DNA of 64,000 bases from Luteimonas vadosa. Its GTDB lineage: Bacteria; Pseudomonadota; Gammaproteobacteria; Xanthomonadales; Xanthomonadaceae. The notes under the pieces were generated by a model, which did not search any database, was not told the origin of the DNA, and worked only from the letters and a program-made list of their open reading frames with translations. Position 1 is the stretch's first letter. The number at the start of each line of letters is the position of its first letter. The stretch covers positions 1,178,001 to 1,242,000 of the forward strand of contig NZ_BAABJY010000001.1 in the NCBI RefSeq assembly GCF_039543545.1, given 5' to 3'. Below are positions 35,382 to 44,941 of the stretch, piece after piece. The position numbers and the translations under genes were made by a program.

Positions 35382-35533
35382 GGCGTGGAGGCATGAATCC
35401 GGTGGTCACGGCGCCGCTTGCGCCGGCAACGCAGCGTTGCGACGATGGCGGCGGGGACGCGGCTGGTACGCAGGGAAGCGTGCGCGACGCCGCCATTACG
35501 GGAAGGGAGTCGCGTGTGACCAGGGGATGGGCC

Positions 35534-38500
35534 ATGGGGCGGGGATGGATCGTCGTGGCGGCGCTCGTTGCCCACGGCGTGGCGAAGCCTGCAGTGCCGG
35601 AGCTGCCGCAGCCCCGGCAGATCAGCGTGTTCGACGGCCTGCCGTCCAATCGCATCAACGCGCTGGCCGAGGATCGACAAGGCTACCTGTGGGTGGCGAC
35701 GCGCGACGGACTCGCGCGGTACGACGGGGTCGGGTTCCGCATCTGGCGCGTCGGCGACGGCCTGCGCGACAACTTCATCTGGACCGTGCACGTGGACGCG
35801 AAGGATCGCGTCTGGCTGGGGACGCAACAAGCCGGGCTGGTCATGCTCGACGTCTCACGCAGCCGATTCGTGCACTTCGATCGCGATTCGCATCCCGCCA
35901 TCGGCAGCAACGACGTCTGGTCCATCGCCACCACGCCCGACGGCATGCTCTGGTTCGGCACCGCGGACGGGGGATTGCACCAGCTGTCGCCCGGCGGAAC
36001 CATCCGCCGCTTCATGCCACGGGCCGGCGACCCGCGCAGCCTGCCGTCGCCGGGCGTCAGCCGGCTCGCCGTGGACCGGGACGGGAGCCTGTGGGTCGGG
36101 ACGAAGGGCGGCGTCGCGCGCTGGACGGGGCGCGATTTCGAACGCCTGGCCTTGGGGGAGGCCAATGCCTTCGTCAACCACCTGGACTTCGACCGCGCCG
36201 GCGCGCTCTGGATCGGCCTGCAGTCCGGCGGTTTCGTTCGGCGGCGCAACGGACGCATCGAACGCATGCCCTGGATCGATCCCGTGCAGGGCGCGCCCGC
36301 CTTGCACATGCTGCTGGAAGATCGCCAGGGTGCGCACTGGCTCGACACCGCCAGCGGGCTGTCTCGCGAACGCAACGGCGAGGTCCAGGACGTGCCGCTG
36401 TACAGCAACACCAGCCGGGGCATGGTGCGCCCGGCCTGGTCGGCCGCGTACGAGGATCGCGAAGGCGGCCTGTGGTTCGCCAGCCTCGACTCCGGCCTGT
36501 GGCGCCTGCCGGCGAACTGGCGCAACTTCAGCGTGCTGCAGCGGCGGGTCGGCGACGACAGTTCGCCGGCCAATGCCTTCGTCCATGGCATCGCCCCGGC
36601 CGCCGGCAATGGCCTTTGGCTCGTCGGCAGCGGGGGGGTGCTGGACTGGATGGACCCGGATACGGGTGCGATCGAGCACCGCCTGTCGCAGGCGTGCGGC
36701 AGTTTCGTCAACTTCGGGGTGCAAGAGGGCGCCGACGGCGGGGTCTGGATCGGATGCTTCGGGCAGCTGGTTCGCTTCGACCCGGCAAGCGGCGGCGTGC
36801 GCCGCTGGTATATCGACGACGATGCGGATGCGGCGTTGCCGGGCGAGATCTCCCACTTCGTCGAAGACCCGGATGGCGGGTTGTGGATCGCCAGCGACCG
36901 GGGCGTGCAGCAGCGGGACGCCGATGGCGGCGTCGTGCGCACGGTGCTTGGCGGCGACGGCGGCGGGCTGCCGGACAACGCCCGCATCGAACAGCTTGCG
37001 CGCGCGCCCGATGGCGGCCTCTGGGTCGTCGGCGACCAGGGCATGCACGCCTGGAACGCGGGCGCGCGTCGCTTCGAACCGGTGGCGGGTGCGCCTTCGG
37101 CGCACGTCCACGGGTTCGCGATCGCGCCCGACGGCAGCGTCTGGCTCGCGCGCAGGGGGCTGCTGGCCGCCTACCACTGGGACGGCGCCGGACTTTCGCT
37201 CGAGCGCACGGTCGACGCCCGGCAGGGATTGCCGGCGGTCGCGCCAGGGGGCGTCGCCGTCGACGCGCAGGGCGTGGTGTGGCTGACCACGGTGCGGGGT
37301 TTGTTGCGCTACGACCCGGACGATGACCGACTGCGCACCTATGGCGTGCGCGACGGGCTGCCGAGCCAGGAATTCAATCCCCGCCCGATTCGCATTTCCC
37401 CGCGCGGCTACCTCGCCGCGGGCACGGCGGACGGCCTCTTGCTGTTTCATCCGCAGCAGGTCCGGTGGAGCGACCGGACGCCGACCCTGGCGATCGAGTC
37501 CATCGACCTGCGCCGTGGCGATGCCCGCATCGAATTGCCGCGCAGCGATGCGATCGCGCTCCGGCACGACGACCGCGACCTGCGGGTGGTGGCGCGCCTG
37601 CTGTCGTTCACCGACGCGCATGCCCACCGTTACCGCTTCCGCCTCGCCGGCTACGACCCGGACTGGGTGAACGTCGGCGCCTCGGGCGAGCGCGTGTTCT
37701 CGCGTCTGGAGCCGGGGAGCTATCGCCTGGGCGTGCAGGCGCGCACGGCCGACGACGAATGGTCGCCCGTGCAGACCCTGGACTTCGAGGTGCTTCCCCC
37801 GTGGTGGCGCACGGCCTGGGCGTTGCTCGCCTTCCTCCTCGCGGGGCTGGTGGCGGTGCTTTGGTTGGCGCACGCCTATCGGAAGCGCCTGCGCCGTCGC
37901 CACGAGTGGCACCTGGCGGAACAGAAGCGCGAACTGGCCGAACAGGCCTCGCTGGCCAAGACGCGCTTCCTCGCCACCCTGGGGCACGAGGTCAGGACGC
38001 CGATGACCGGCGTGCTGGGGATGAGCGAGTTGCTGCTCGCGACCGGCCTGGACGGGAAGCAGCGCGAGTACATCAAGTCGATCCGGATGGCCGGCGAGCA
38101 CCTGATGCGCCTGGTCAACGATGCGCTGGACCTGTCGCGCATCGAGGCCGGCAAGCTCGAGCTCGACCCGCAACCGTTCGACCTCCATGCCCTGGTGGAG
38201 GGCGTGGTCGCGTTGAGCGCGCCGATGGCGCGGGGCAAGGGGCTGGAATTCCACGACGACATCGCCCATGGCGTGCCGCGCTGGGTGCGTGGCGATGCGT
38301 TGCGGGTGCGCCAGATCCTGCTCAACCTGGTGGGCAATGCGTGCAAGTTCACGGAGCGCGGCACGGTCTCGCTGACCCTCTCGTGCATCGCCGACGGCGT
38401 GCGCTTCGTCGTCGCCGATACCGGCCCGGGCCTCAACGAGGAACAGAAACAGCGCTTGTTCCACCGCTTCGAGCAGGCCGAGGGCGCCCGTACCGCGGCG

Positions 38501-39061
38501 CGCTATGGCGGCAGCGGCCTGGGCCTGGCGATCTCGCAGGAGCTGGCTGCCGCGATGGGCGGGCGGATCGGGATCGAGAGCACGCCGGGGCGGGGCACCG
38601 ACTTCATCGTCGTGTTGCCGTTGCACGCCGAGGACGCGGTGCATGTCGACCCGCCGATTTCGCCAGCCCGCGCCAGTCGCGCGCTGGATGTTTTGATTGT
38701 CGAGGACGACCTGACCGTCGCCGAAGTCATCACCAGCCTGTTGCAGGCGCAGGGGCATCGCGTGACGCACGCTGCGCACGGACTCGCGGCTTTGTCGGAA
38801 GTCGCAGCGAAGGATTTCGACATCGCGCTGCTCGACCTCGACCTGCCGGGTCTCGACGGGCTGGCACTGGCCCGTCAATTGCGTGCGCAGGGCTTCGATC
38901 CGCCCCTGGTCGCGGTCACCGCCCGCGCCGACGCCGATGCCGAGCCGCAGGCGCGCGAAGCCGGCTTCGACCGCTTCCTGCGCAAGCCCTTGACCGGTGC
39001 GATGCTGGCCGAGGTGCTGGCGGGCCTGCCGTGCACGACAACCGTGGGTCGGCGCACATGA
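35534..39061 (+). CDS. Propeller-sensor hybrid histidine kinase
   Basis: A 1175-residue protein: signal peptide, propeller repeats (GYLWVATRDGLARY, LWVGTKGGVARW, GVWIGCFGQLVRF and others), a Y_Y_Y domain (YRFRLAGYDPDWVNVG), one membrane helix (about 758-780), a HisKA domain with His818 (LGHEVRTPM), a HATPase_c domain (NLVGNACKF, DTGPGL, GGSGLGLAIS) and a receiver domain with phospho-acceptor Asp1101 (LLDLDLPGLDG). It has no DNA-binding output, so it needs a phosphotransfer or separate regulator partner. A GTG at 35516 with a stronger SD is an alternative start. It overlaps the next gene by ATGA. Confidence 0.93.
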   Translation: MGRGWIVVAALVAHGVAKPAVPELPQPRQISVFDGLPSNRINALAEDRQGYLWVATRDGLARYDGVGFRIWRVGDGLRDNFIWTVHVDAKDRVWLGTQQAGLVMLDVSRSRFVHFDRDSHPAIGSNDVWSIATTPDGMLWFGTADGGLHQLSPGGTIRRFMPRAGDPRSLPSPGVSRLAVDRDGSLWVGTKGGVARWTGRDFERLALGEANAFVNHLDFDRAGALWIGLQSGGFVRRRNGRIERMPWIDPVQGAPALHMLLEDRQGAHWLDTASGLSRERNGEVQDVPLYSNTSRGMVRPAWSAAYEDREGGLWFASLDSGLWRLPANWRNFSVLQRRVGDDSSPANAFVHGIAPAAGNGLWLVGSGGVLDWMDPDTGAIEHRLSQACGSFVNFGVQEGADGGVWIGCFGQLVRFDPASGGVRRWYIDDDADAALPGEISHFVEDPDGGLWIASDRGVQQRDADGGVVRTVLGGDGGGLPDNARIEQLARAPDGGLWVVGDQGMHAWNAGARRFEPVAGAPSAHVHGFAIAPDGSVWLARRGLLAAYHWDGAGLSLERTVDARQGLPAVAPGGVAVDAQGVVWLTTVRGLLRYDPDDDRLRTYGVRDGLPSQEFNPRPIRISPRGYLAAGTADGLLLFHPQQVRWSDRTPTLAIESIDLRRGDARIELPRSDAIALRHDDRDLRVVARLLSFTDAHAHRYRFRLAGYDPDWVNVGASGERVFSRLEPGSYRLGVQARTADDEWSPVQTLDFEVLPPWWRTAWALLAFLLAGLVAVLWLAHAYRKRLRRRHEWHLAEQKRELAEQASLAKTRFLATLGHEVRTPMTGVLGMSELLLATGLDGKQREYIKSIRMAGEHLMRLVNDALDLSRIEAGKLELDPQPFDLHALVEGVVALSAPMARGKGLEFHDDIAHGVPRWVRGDALRVRQILLNLVGNACKFTERGTVSLTLSCIADGVRFVVADTGPGLNEEQKQRLFHRFEQAEGARTAARYGGSGLGLAISQELAAAMGGRIGIESTPGRGTDFIVVLPLHAEDAVHVDPPISPARASRALDVLIVEDDLTVAEVITSLLQAQGHRVTHAAHGLAALSEVAAKDFDIALLDLDLPGLDGLALARQLRAQGFDPPLVAVTARADADAEPQAREAGFDRFLRKPLTGAMLAEVLAGLPCTTTVGRRT

Positions 39062-40056
39062 GCCCGTCCCTCCTGTCCTGGGGGTTGGCCGTCCTGCTTG
39101 CCTGCCTGGGGCCGGCGCTGTTGCCGCTGCCGTCGGCGGCAGCGGGACGCGAATCCGAGAAGGCCGAGGTCCCGTTCCTGGGCGGATTCATCCGCGAGAC
39201 CCGGATCGTCTACCCGCTGGAGGATTCAGGCTGGCGCGCACTGGGCGAGCAATTGCACGAACCCCATGCCGCAGGCGTCTCCGTGTTCTATGCCGACATC
39301 GACGACGACGCGCGCCGGGCGTCGGTGCACTACCAGGCGCTCGGCCTGGTGTCGGAGCAGGACTACGAGGCAGTAGTTGCCGGGGCGCGCGCGGCCTTCG
39401 AGTCCGTGCCGGACGGTCCGGGCAGCGAAGCGGCCGCGAAGCTGGGCGAATCCCGCCGGTTCAGCCTGCGGCAGACGACCCGGGACGGCCGCGAATACGT
39501 GGTAACCGGGACATCGTTCGACCTGGAGTTCCACGACGAGGGCGAGCGGTTCGTGGCCGCGCAGACGGTCCTCTGGAGCAACCTGTACCTCGTGCGGTGG
39601 ATGATGGTCGCGCCTGCGGAAAGCACCTCCCGCGACGCGTTGCGGCGCGAGCTGGAGCGCTGGACGACGCGGATGGTGCTGCAGACCGGCGTGGTCAGTA
39701 CCGGCGACTGCTGGATGCCGATGCGGATCGAAACCGCCCGGCCGGGCAGGCGCCGGTTGCACGGCCAGATGGCGACCATCGCGGTCAAGGGCGACGGCAT
39801 CATCCGGGTGATGCCGGACCGCCTGCTGGTGCCCGAGTCCATCGCCAGGCTGCCGGACCTGGAAACCGCGGCGCTGATGTACGCCGGCATGCGGCTCGCC
39901 GGGCGACTGGTCAATGGCTGCGTTTCGCCGGTCGACATGAACCTGGAGGTGGGGGAGGGATTCCGCGAGATCCGACTCGAGTACAGCGAGCCGGAAACCG
40001 GGCGCGACACGATCCCGTCCTTCCGCCTCAGGAGCCGCAACTCCGGCATCGGTTGA
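39058..40056 (+). CDS. Exported protein of unknown function
   Basis: A 332-residue protein with a signal peptide (about 1-29, ending LPSAAA) and no further membrane helix, so it is periplasmic or outer-membrane associated. I do not recognise a family. Visible features are two tryptophan/methionine-rich stretches (LYLVRWMMVAP; STGDCWMPMRIE) and two cysteines, in GDCW and NGCV, that could form a disulfide. The start codon overlaps the stop of the hybrid kinase (ATGA), so translation is coupled. This suggests a role with the kinase, perhaps as a partner of its sensor domain (inference). Confidence 0.7.
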   Translation: MSPSLLSWGLAVLLACLGPALLPLPSAAAGRESEKAEVPFLGGFIRETRIVYPLEDSGWRALGEQLHEPHAAGVSVFYADIDDDARRASVHYQALGLVSEQDYEAVVAGARAAFESVPDGPGSEAAAKLGESRRFSLRQTTRDGREYVVTGTSFDLEFHDEGERFVAAQTVLWSNLYLVRWMMVAPAESTSRDALRRELERWTTRMVLQTGVVSTGDCWMPMRIETARPGRRRLHGQMATIAVKGDGIIRVMPDRLLVPESIARLPDLETAALMYAGMRLAGRLVNGCVSPVDMNLEVGEGFREIRLEYSEPETGRDTIPSFRLRSRNSGIG

Positions 40057-40164
40057 AATCGGCAGGGCTGCCGCGTGGGGTGGTGCGCTGCCCGTGGTCC
40101 GGGCGCGCGCCCTTGCAAGTCCGCGATGCGGCCGCAACCATGAGGTTCCGCCGCCGCGTCGACG

Positions 40165-42033
40165 ATGGCGCCCGATGGACCCGCCTTGTCGCATCCCAGC
40201 CCCACGAGCCAGCCCGATGGCGGCGACCTCACCCGCAGCTTCCTCGGCGTGTTCCGCTTCAGCGGCCGCGCGCTGGCGCTGGTCTGGAGCACCAGCCGTC
40301 CGCTGACGGTCTGGCTCGGCCTGCTGACGCTCGTCGGCGGCCTGCTGCCGGCGGGGATCGCCTATGTGGGTGCGTTGATCGTCGACGCCGTGGTCGCGGC
40401 CAGCCGGGCGGCAACGGCTGGCGGCGCGGTGGAGATGGTCCCCGTGTTCTGGCTGATCGCGCTGGAGGCGGTGCTGGTGATGGCCATGGCCGGCGCGCAG
40501 CGCGGGATCTCGCTGTGCCAGTCGCTGCTGCGCGCGCAGCTCGGGCAGCGCGTCAACGTGATGATCCTGGAGAAGGCGCTGACGCTGCAGCTGGCGCACT
40601 TCGAGGATTCCGAGTTCTACGACAAGCTCACCCGCGCGCGGCGCGAGGCGTCGAGCCGGCCGCTGTCGCTGGTCAACCGCACCTTCGGGCTGGCGCAGAA
40701 CGGAATTTCGCTTGTCAGCTACGCGGTGCTGCTGGCGCAGTTCTCGCCGTGGGCGGTGCTGGTCCTGGTGCTGGCCGGGTTGCCGTCGTTCCTGGCCGAG
40801 ACCAAGTTCTCCGGCGACGCCTTCCGCCTCTTCCGCTGGCGCTCGCCGGAAACGCGGATGCAGATGTACCTGGAGACGGTGCTCGCGCGCGAGGACCACG
40901 CCAAGGAGGTCAAGCTCTATGGGCTGGGTCCGCTTCTGCTCGGCCGCTACCGCGACATCTTCCACACCCTGTACCGCGAGGACCGCAAGCTCGCCATCCG
41001 CCGCGACGGCTGGGGCTTCGTGCTCGGTCTGGTCGGTACGCTGACCCTGTACGCCGCGTACGGCTGGATCGCCCTGACCACCGTCGCCGGGCGCATCACC
41101 CTGGGCCAGATGACCATGTACCTGATGCTGTTCCGCCAGGGGCAGTCGGCGGTGGCGGCGATCCTGTCGGCGGTCGGCGGCATGTACGAGGACAACCTCT
41201 ACCTGTCCACGCTGTACGAGTACCTCGACACGCCGGTGCCGGCGTCGGAAGGGCGCGAGGTGCGCGGGCCGCTACCGGAGGACGGCATCCGTTTCGAGAA
41301 CGTGTCCTTCACCTATCCCGGTGCCGAGGCGCCGGCACTGCAGGACATCGACCTGCACATCCGCCCGGGCGAGTCATTGGCCCTGGTCGGCCAGAACGGC
41401 TCCGGCAAGACCACCCTGATCAAGCTGCTCACGCGCCTGTACGACCCGGACCGGGGCCGCATCCTGCTCGACGGCCGCGACCTGCGCGAGTGGGACGACG
41501 CCACGTTGCGCCAGCGCATCGGCGTGATCTTCCAGGACTTCGCCCGCTACCAGATGCGGGTGGGCGAGAACGTCGGCGTCGGCGACGTCGAACACTTCGA
41601 GGACCGCGCGCGCTGGCAGGAAGCCGCCGACATGGGCATGGCCACGCCGTTCATCGCCGACCTGCCGGCGGGATTCGAGACCCAGCTCGGCCGCTGGTTC
41701 CGCGATGGCCGCGAGCTGTCCGGCGGCCAGTGGCAGAAGATCGCCCTGGCGCGTGCCTTCATGCGCTCGCGCGCCGACATCCTGGTGCTCGACGAACCCA
41801 CCGCCGCGATGGACGCCGCCGCCGAGGCGACCATCTTCGAGCACTTCCGCAAGCTCACCCACAACCGCATCGCCATCCTGATCTCGCACCGCTTCTCCAC
41901 CGTGCGCATGGCCGACCAGATCGTCGTCATCCAGGACGGGCGCATCATCGAGCACGGCAGCCACGACGAGCTCATGGCGCAGGATGGGCATTACGCGCAT
42001 CTGTTCAAGCTGCAGGCGCAGGGGTACCGTTGA
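40165..42033 (+). CDS. ABC exporter (fused permease and ATPase)
   Basis: A 622-residue half-transporter. The N-terminal half has about six membrane helices of the type IV (MsbA/HlyB) exporter fold. The C-terminal half is an ATPase with Walker A GQNGSGKTT (409-417), signature LSGGQWQK (518-525), Walker B ILVLDEPT (about 539) and a switch His in ISHRFSTVR. It should work as a homodimer and export a hydrophobic or peptide substrate that is not deducible. No peptidase domain is present. It follows the unknown exported protein by 108 bases, in the same direction. Confidence 0.93.
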   Translation: MAPDGPALSHPSPTSQPDGGDLTRSFLGVFRFSGRALALVWSTSRPLTVWLGLLTLVGGLLPAGIAYVGALIVDAVVAASRAATAGGAVEMVPVFWLIALEAVLVMAMAGAQRGISLCQSLLRAQLGQRVNVMILEKALTLQLAHFEDSEFYDKLTRARREASSRPLSLVNRTFGLAQNGISLVSYAVLLAQFSPWAVLVLVLAGLPSFLAETKFSGDAFRLFRWRSPETRMQMYLETVLAREDHAKEVKLYGLGPLLLGRYRDIFHTLYREDRKLAIRRDGWGFVLGLVGTLTLYAAYGWIALTTVAGRITLGQMTMYLMLFRQGQSAVAAILSAVGGMYEDNLYLSTLYEYLDTPVPASEGREVRGPLPEDGIRFENVSFTYPGAEAPALQDIDLHIRPGESLALVGQNGSGKTTLIKLLTRLYDPDRGRILLDGRDLREWDDATLRQRIGVIFQDFARYQMRVGENVGVGDVEHFEDRARWQEAADMGMATPFIADLPAGFETQLGRWFRDGRELSGGQWQKIALARAFMRSRADILVLDEPTAAMDAAAEATIFEHFRKLTHNRIAILISHRFSTVRMADQIVVIQDGRIIEHGSHDELMAQDGHYAHLFKLQAQGYR

Positions 42034-42052
42034 GGCAAGGGGGAACGCCACC

Positions 42053-42397
42053 ATGACCCGAGTGCTGAAAACCTTTGCCGACCGGCGGCTCGCCCGGAAA
42101 ATCGCAGTGTTGCGGACGGCGAGCGCAGCGCTGGCGCTGCTCGTGCTGGCGACGGTCGCCATGATGGCGGCACGAGGCGAACTGATCGTCAGGGGATCGC
42201 ACGCGGGCGGGCGTTTTGTCTCCGACGGTGTACTTAAGATGGTCAGCTGGAGCGACTCCCCGCTCGTCTACGTGATCGCGACGATCGCGTACCTCGCGAT
42301 GGGGCTTCTGCTGGTAGCCTGCATGCATGCCGTCGCCGGCAAGCTCATCGAGAACTTCCACGGGAGACCATTGTTCCGGAGGAAGTACCCCTACTGA
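42053..42397 (+). CDS. Small membrane protein of unknown function
   Basis: A 114-residue protein with two likely membrane helices (about 22-41 and 73-93) and a basic C-terminus. I recognise no family. The ATG at 42053 is preceded by AAGGGGGAACG, a usable SD. It lies 19 bases after the ABC exporter gene and is almost certainly co-transcribed with it, so it may be an accessory subunit (inference). Confidence 0.7.
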   Translation: MTRVLKTFADRRLARKIAVLRTASAALALLVLATVAMMAARGELIVRGSHAGGRFVSDGVLKMVSWSDSPLVYVIATIAYLAMGLLLVACMHAVAGKLIENFHGRPLFRRKYPY

Positions 42398-42457
42398 TTG
42401 CAATGCGATCGTGGGGCTCCGCCTTGTCCATGCAGCTGCCTGGCAGGCCAGAGGCTG

Positions 42458-43525
42458 TCAACGAGCGCTGTAAGCGTGCACCTCGTCCACCAACACCGCG
42501 ACGTGTTCCGGATCCATGTCCGGCGACATGCCGTGGCCGAGGTTGAAGACGTGGCCTTCGCGGGAGCCGTTGTTGCCGTCGCGGTAGCTGTCGAGGGCGC
42601 GGCGGACCTCGGCGCGGATGGCGTCGGGTGAGCCGTACAACGTGGCCGGATCGAGGTTGCCCTGCAGCGCGACCTTGCCTGCGGTGCGTTTGGCGGCATC
42701 GCCGAGTTCGATGAGCCAGTCGACGCCCACGCCTTCGGCGCCGGAGTCGGCCAGTTCCGGCAGGTACGCGGCGTTGCCCTTGCCGAACAGGATCAGCGGG
42801 GTGCGGTCGTCGCCGTCGCCGCGTTCGAGTTCGCGGGCGATGCGGACCAGGTAGGGTAGGGAGAACTCGCGATACATCGCCGGCGACAGCACGCCGCCCC
42901 AGGTGTCGAAGACCTGCAGCACCTGCGCACCGGCCGCCCGCTGCGCGGCGAGGTAGGCGATGACGGCGTCGGTGTTGACCGACAGCAGCGCGTGCAGCGC
43001 CTTCGGCTCGTTGAGCGCCAGCGCCTTGATCCGCGCGAAGTCCTTGCTGCCACCGCCCTCGACCATGTAGCAGGCGAGCGTCCAGGGGCTGCCGGAGAAG
43101 CCGATCAGCGGCACCTTGCCGTCCAGCTCGCGGCGGATGGTGCGCACCGCGTCCATCACGTAGCGCAGCTCGCCTTCCATGTCCGGCACGCCCAGCTTCG
43201 CGATGGCGGCGGCATCTCGCACGGGGTGGCGGAACTTCGGGCCCTCGCCTTCGACGAAGTACAGCTCCAGGCCCATGGCGTCTGGGATGGTGAGGATGTC
43301 GGAGAACAGGATCGCGGCGTCGAGGTCGAAGCGCGCCAGCGGCTGCAGCGTGACCTCGCAGGCCAGCTCCGGGTTCTTCGCCATCGCCAGGAAGCTGCCG
43401 GCGCGCTTGCGGCTGGCGCGGTACTCGGGAAGGTAGCGCCCGGCCTGGCGCATCAGCCAGACGGGGGTGCGGTCGACGGGTTGGCGGCGCAGGGCGCGGA
43501 GGATGCGGTCGTTGTGCAAGGTCAT
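42458..43525 (-). CDS. hemE: Uroporphyrinogen decarboxylase
   Basis: A 355-residue cytosolic enzyme that removes four carboxyl groups from uroporphyrinogen III to give coproporphyrinogen III in haem synthesis. Family motifs are visible: PVWLMRQAGRYLPEYR near the start, FSDILTIPDAMG, GFSGSPWTLACYM and GLGHGMSPD-like sequence (NLGHGMSPD) near the end. The length is typical. The start ATG overlaps the stop codon of the upstream WGR gene (ATGA), so the two are translationally coupled. It ends the aroK-aroB-WGR-hemE gene string. Confidence 0.97.
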   Translation of the reverse strand: MTLHNDRILRALRRQPVDRTPVWLMRQAGRYLPEYRASRKRAGSFLAMAKNPELACEVTLQPLARFDLDAAILFSDILTIPDAMGLELYFVEGEGPKFRHPVRDAAAIAKLGVPDMEGELRYVMDAVRTIRRELDGKVPLIGFSGSPWTLACYMVEGGGSKDFARIKALALNEPKALHALLSVNTDAVIAYLAAQRAAGAQVLQVFDTWGGVLSPAMYREFSLPYLVRIARELERGDGDDRTPLILFGKGNAAYLPELADSGAEGVGVDWLIELGDAAKRTAGKVALQGNLDPATLYGSPDAIRAEVRRALDSYRDGNNGSREGHVFNLGHGMSPDMDPEHVAVLVDEVHAYSAR

Positions 43526-43806
43526 GCCTTCTGGATTGGGGCGGGCGTGGCGGGACGCGGTGCGTCGGCGCCGTGGGCGAACATCAGCTGGAAGCCTTGC
43601 CTGAGCTGCTGATCCCGGGCCTGTTCCAGCGCGGCCAGGGCGCTGGCGTGGTCGTCGAAGCGCTGTCGGCGCAGCTGGCTGCGGCCACCGATCACCCCGG
43701 TCTCGCGCAGCAGCGTCCAGGCGCCCAGCAGGTCGGGCTGCAGCATGAGCTGCACGAACCGCGGCGCTTCGTGGTCGTCGGGACGTTGTTGCAGGAACAG
43801 GCGCAT
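43522..43806 (-). CDS. WGR domain protein
   Basis: A 94-residue soluble protein consisting of one WGR-like domain (RFVQLMLQPDLLGAWTLLRE, then RRQRFDDHASALAALEQARD and a C-terminal GFQLMF). WGR domains bind nucleic acid in eukaryotic PARPs, but stand-alone bacterial versions have no assigned role. The exact W-G-R triplet is replaced here (VIGGRSQLRR). The gene sits between aroB and hemE and overlaps hemE by four bases. The TACAAT hexamer eight bases before the ATG may provide an internal promoter. Confidence 0.75.
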   Translation of the reverse strand: MRLFLQQRPDDHEAPRFVQLMLQPDLLGAWTLLRETGVIGGRSQLRRQRFDDHASALAALEQARDQQLRQGFQLMFAHGADAPRPATPAPIQKA

Positions 43807-43846
43807 GGGGCGTGGATTGTACGGGGCCGGCGGTCCGGGGGACGGT

Positions 43847-44941
43847 TCAGGCTTCGCGCAGCACGGCAAGGACGGCGCTTTCGGGCACGTCCGGCACCAC
43901 CTGCGCGCGGCCGGCCCCGGACCAGAGCACGAAGCGGAGCCCGCCCGCCTGTGCCTTCTTGTCCAGGCGCATGCGGGCAAGCAGGGCCTCCGGATCGAGC
44001 CCATCCGGCAGTGCAACGGGCAGCCCGAAGCGCGCCAGCAGCACCTGGAGGCGCATCGCCTCGTCGGCATCCGCCATGCCCAGCGCGGCCGACAGGCGCG
44101 TCGCGAGCACCATGCCGACGGCCACGGCCTCGCCGTGGTTCAGCCCGCCGTAGCCGGCCTCGGCCTCGATGGCGTGGCCGAAGGTGTGGCCGAAGTTGAG
44201 CAGGGCGCGTTCGCCGTGCTCGAAGGGATCGCGCTCGACGATCGCGGCCTTGTGCGCGCAGCTGCGTGCGATGGCCTCCGCCAGCGCGCCCGTGTCCTGC
44301 GCCAGCAGCGCGTCGGCGTTGGCGTCGAGCCAGTCGAGGAAGCCGGCGTCGACGATGGCGCCGTACTTCACCACTTCCGCCAGTCCCGCGCGCAGCTCGC
44401 GTTCGGGCAGGGTCCGCAGGGTCGTCGTGTCGGCGAACACCGCGCGCGGCGGGTGGAAGGCCCCGACGAGGTTCTTGCCCTGCGGCAGGTCGACCGCGGT
44501 CTTGCCGCCCACCGAGGAATCGACCATGGCCAGCAGCGAGGTCGGCAACTGCACGCAGTCGATGCCGCGCATCCAGCAGGCCGCGGCGAACCCCGCCAGG
44601 TCGCCGACCATGCCGCCGCCCAGCGCGTAGACGCAGGCGTCGCGGGTCGCCCCCAGGGCCGCGAGCGCGTCGATCGCGACGCCGAAGTTCGCGAGCGTCT
44701 TGCTCGCCTCGCCGGCCGGGAACACGCAGGTGTCGATGCGGGCTTCGGGTCGCGCGGCGCGCAGCGTCCCGACCACGGTGTCGGCATGCAGCGGCGCGAC
44801 ATTGGCGTCGCTGACCACCAGCGCGTGCCGGCCGCGCAACATTTCCGCCAACGAGGCGCTGTCATGCAGCAGGCCCGGGCCAATGGCAATGCGGTAGGGC
44901 TGCGCGCCACCGACGTCGATCCGCCGGATGCCGGCGCTCAC
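43847..44941 (-). CDS. aroB: 3-dehydroquinate synthase
   Basis: A 364-residue NAD- and metal-dependent enzyme that converts DAHP to 3-dehydroquinate, the second step of the shikimate pathway. Diagnostic stretches are ALGGGMVGDLAGFAAACWMRG, the QLPTSLLAMVDSSVGGKTAV segment, GAFHPPRAVFAD and LNFGHTFGHAIEA with metal-ligand histidines. The start is a GTG that overlaps the stop of aroK (GTGA), so translation is coupled. The length agrees with the family. Confidence 0.97.
   Translation of the reverse strand: MSAGIRRIDVGGAQPYRIAIGPGLLHDSASLAEMLRGRHALVVSDANVAPLHADTVVGTLRAARPEARIDTCVFPAGEASKTLANFGVAIDALAALGATRDACVYALGGGMVGDLAGFAAACWMRGIDCVQLPTSLLAMVDSSVGGKTAVDLPQGKNLVGAFHPPRAVFADTTTLRTLPERELRAGLAEVVKYGAIVDAGFLDWLDANADALLAQDTGALAEAIARSCAHKAAIVERDPFEHGERALLNFGHTFGHAIEAEAGYGGLNHGEAVAVGMVLATRLSAALGMADADEAMRLQVLLARFGLPVALPDGLDPEALLARMRLDKKAQAGGLRFVLWSGAGRAQVVPDVPESAVLAVLREA

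Noticed and set aside
35855..38878. A 1007-codon minus-strand frame opposite the hybrid kinase
   Set aside because: It is a shadow frame; the kinase has complete HisKA, ATPase and receiver motifs on the plus strand.
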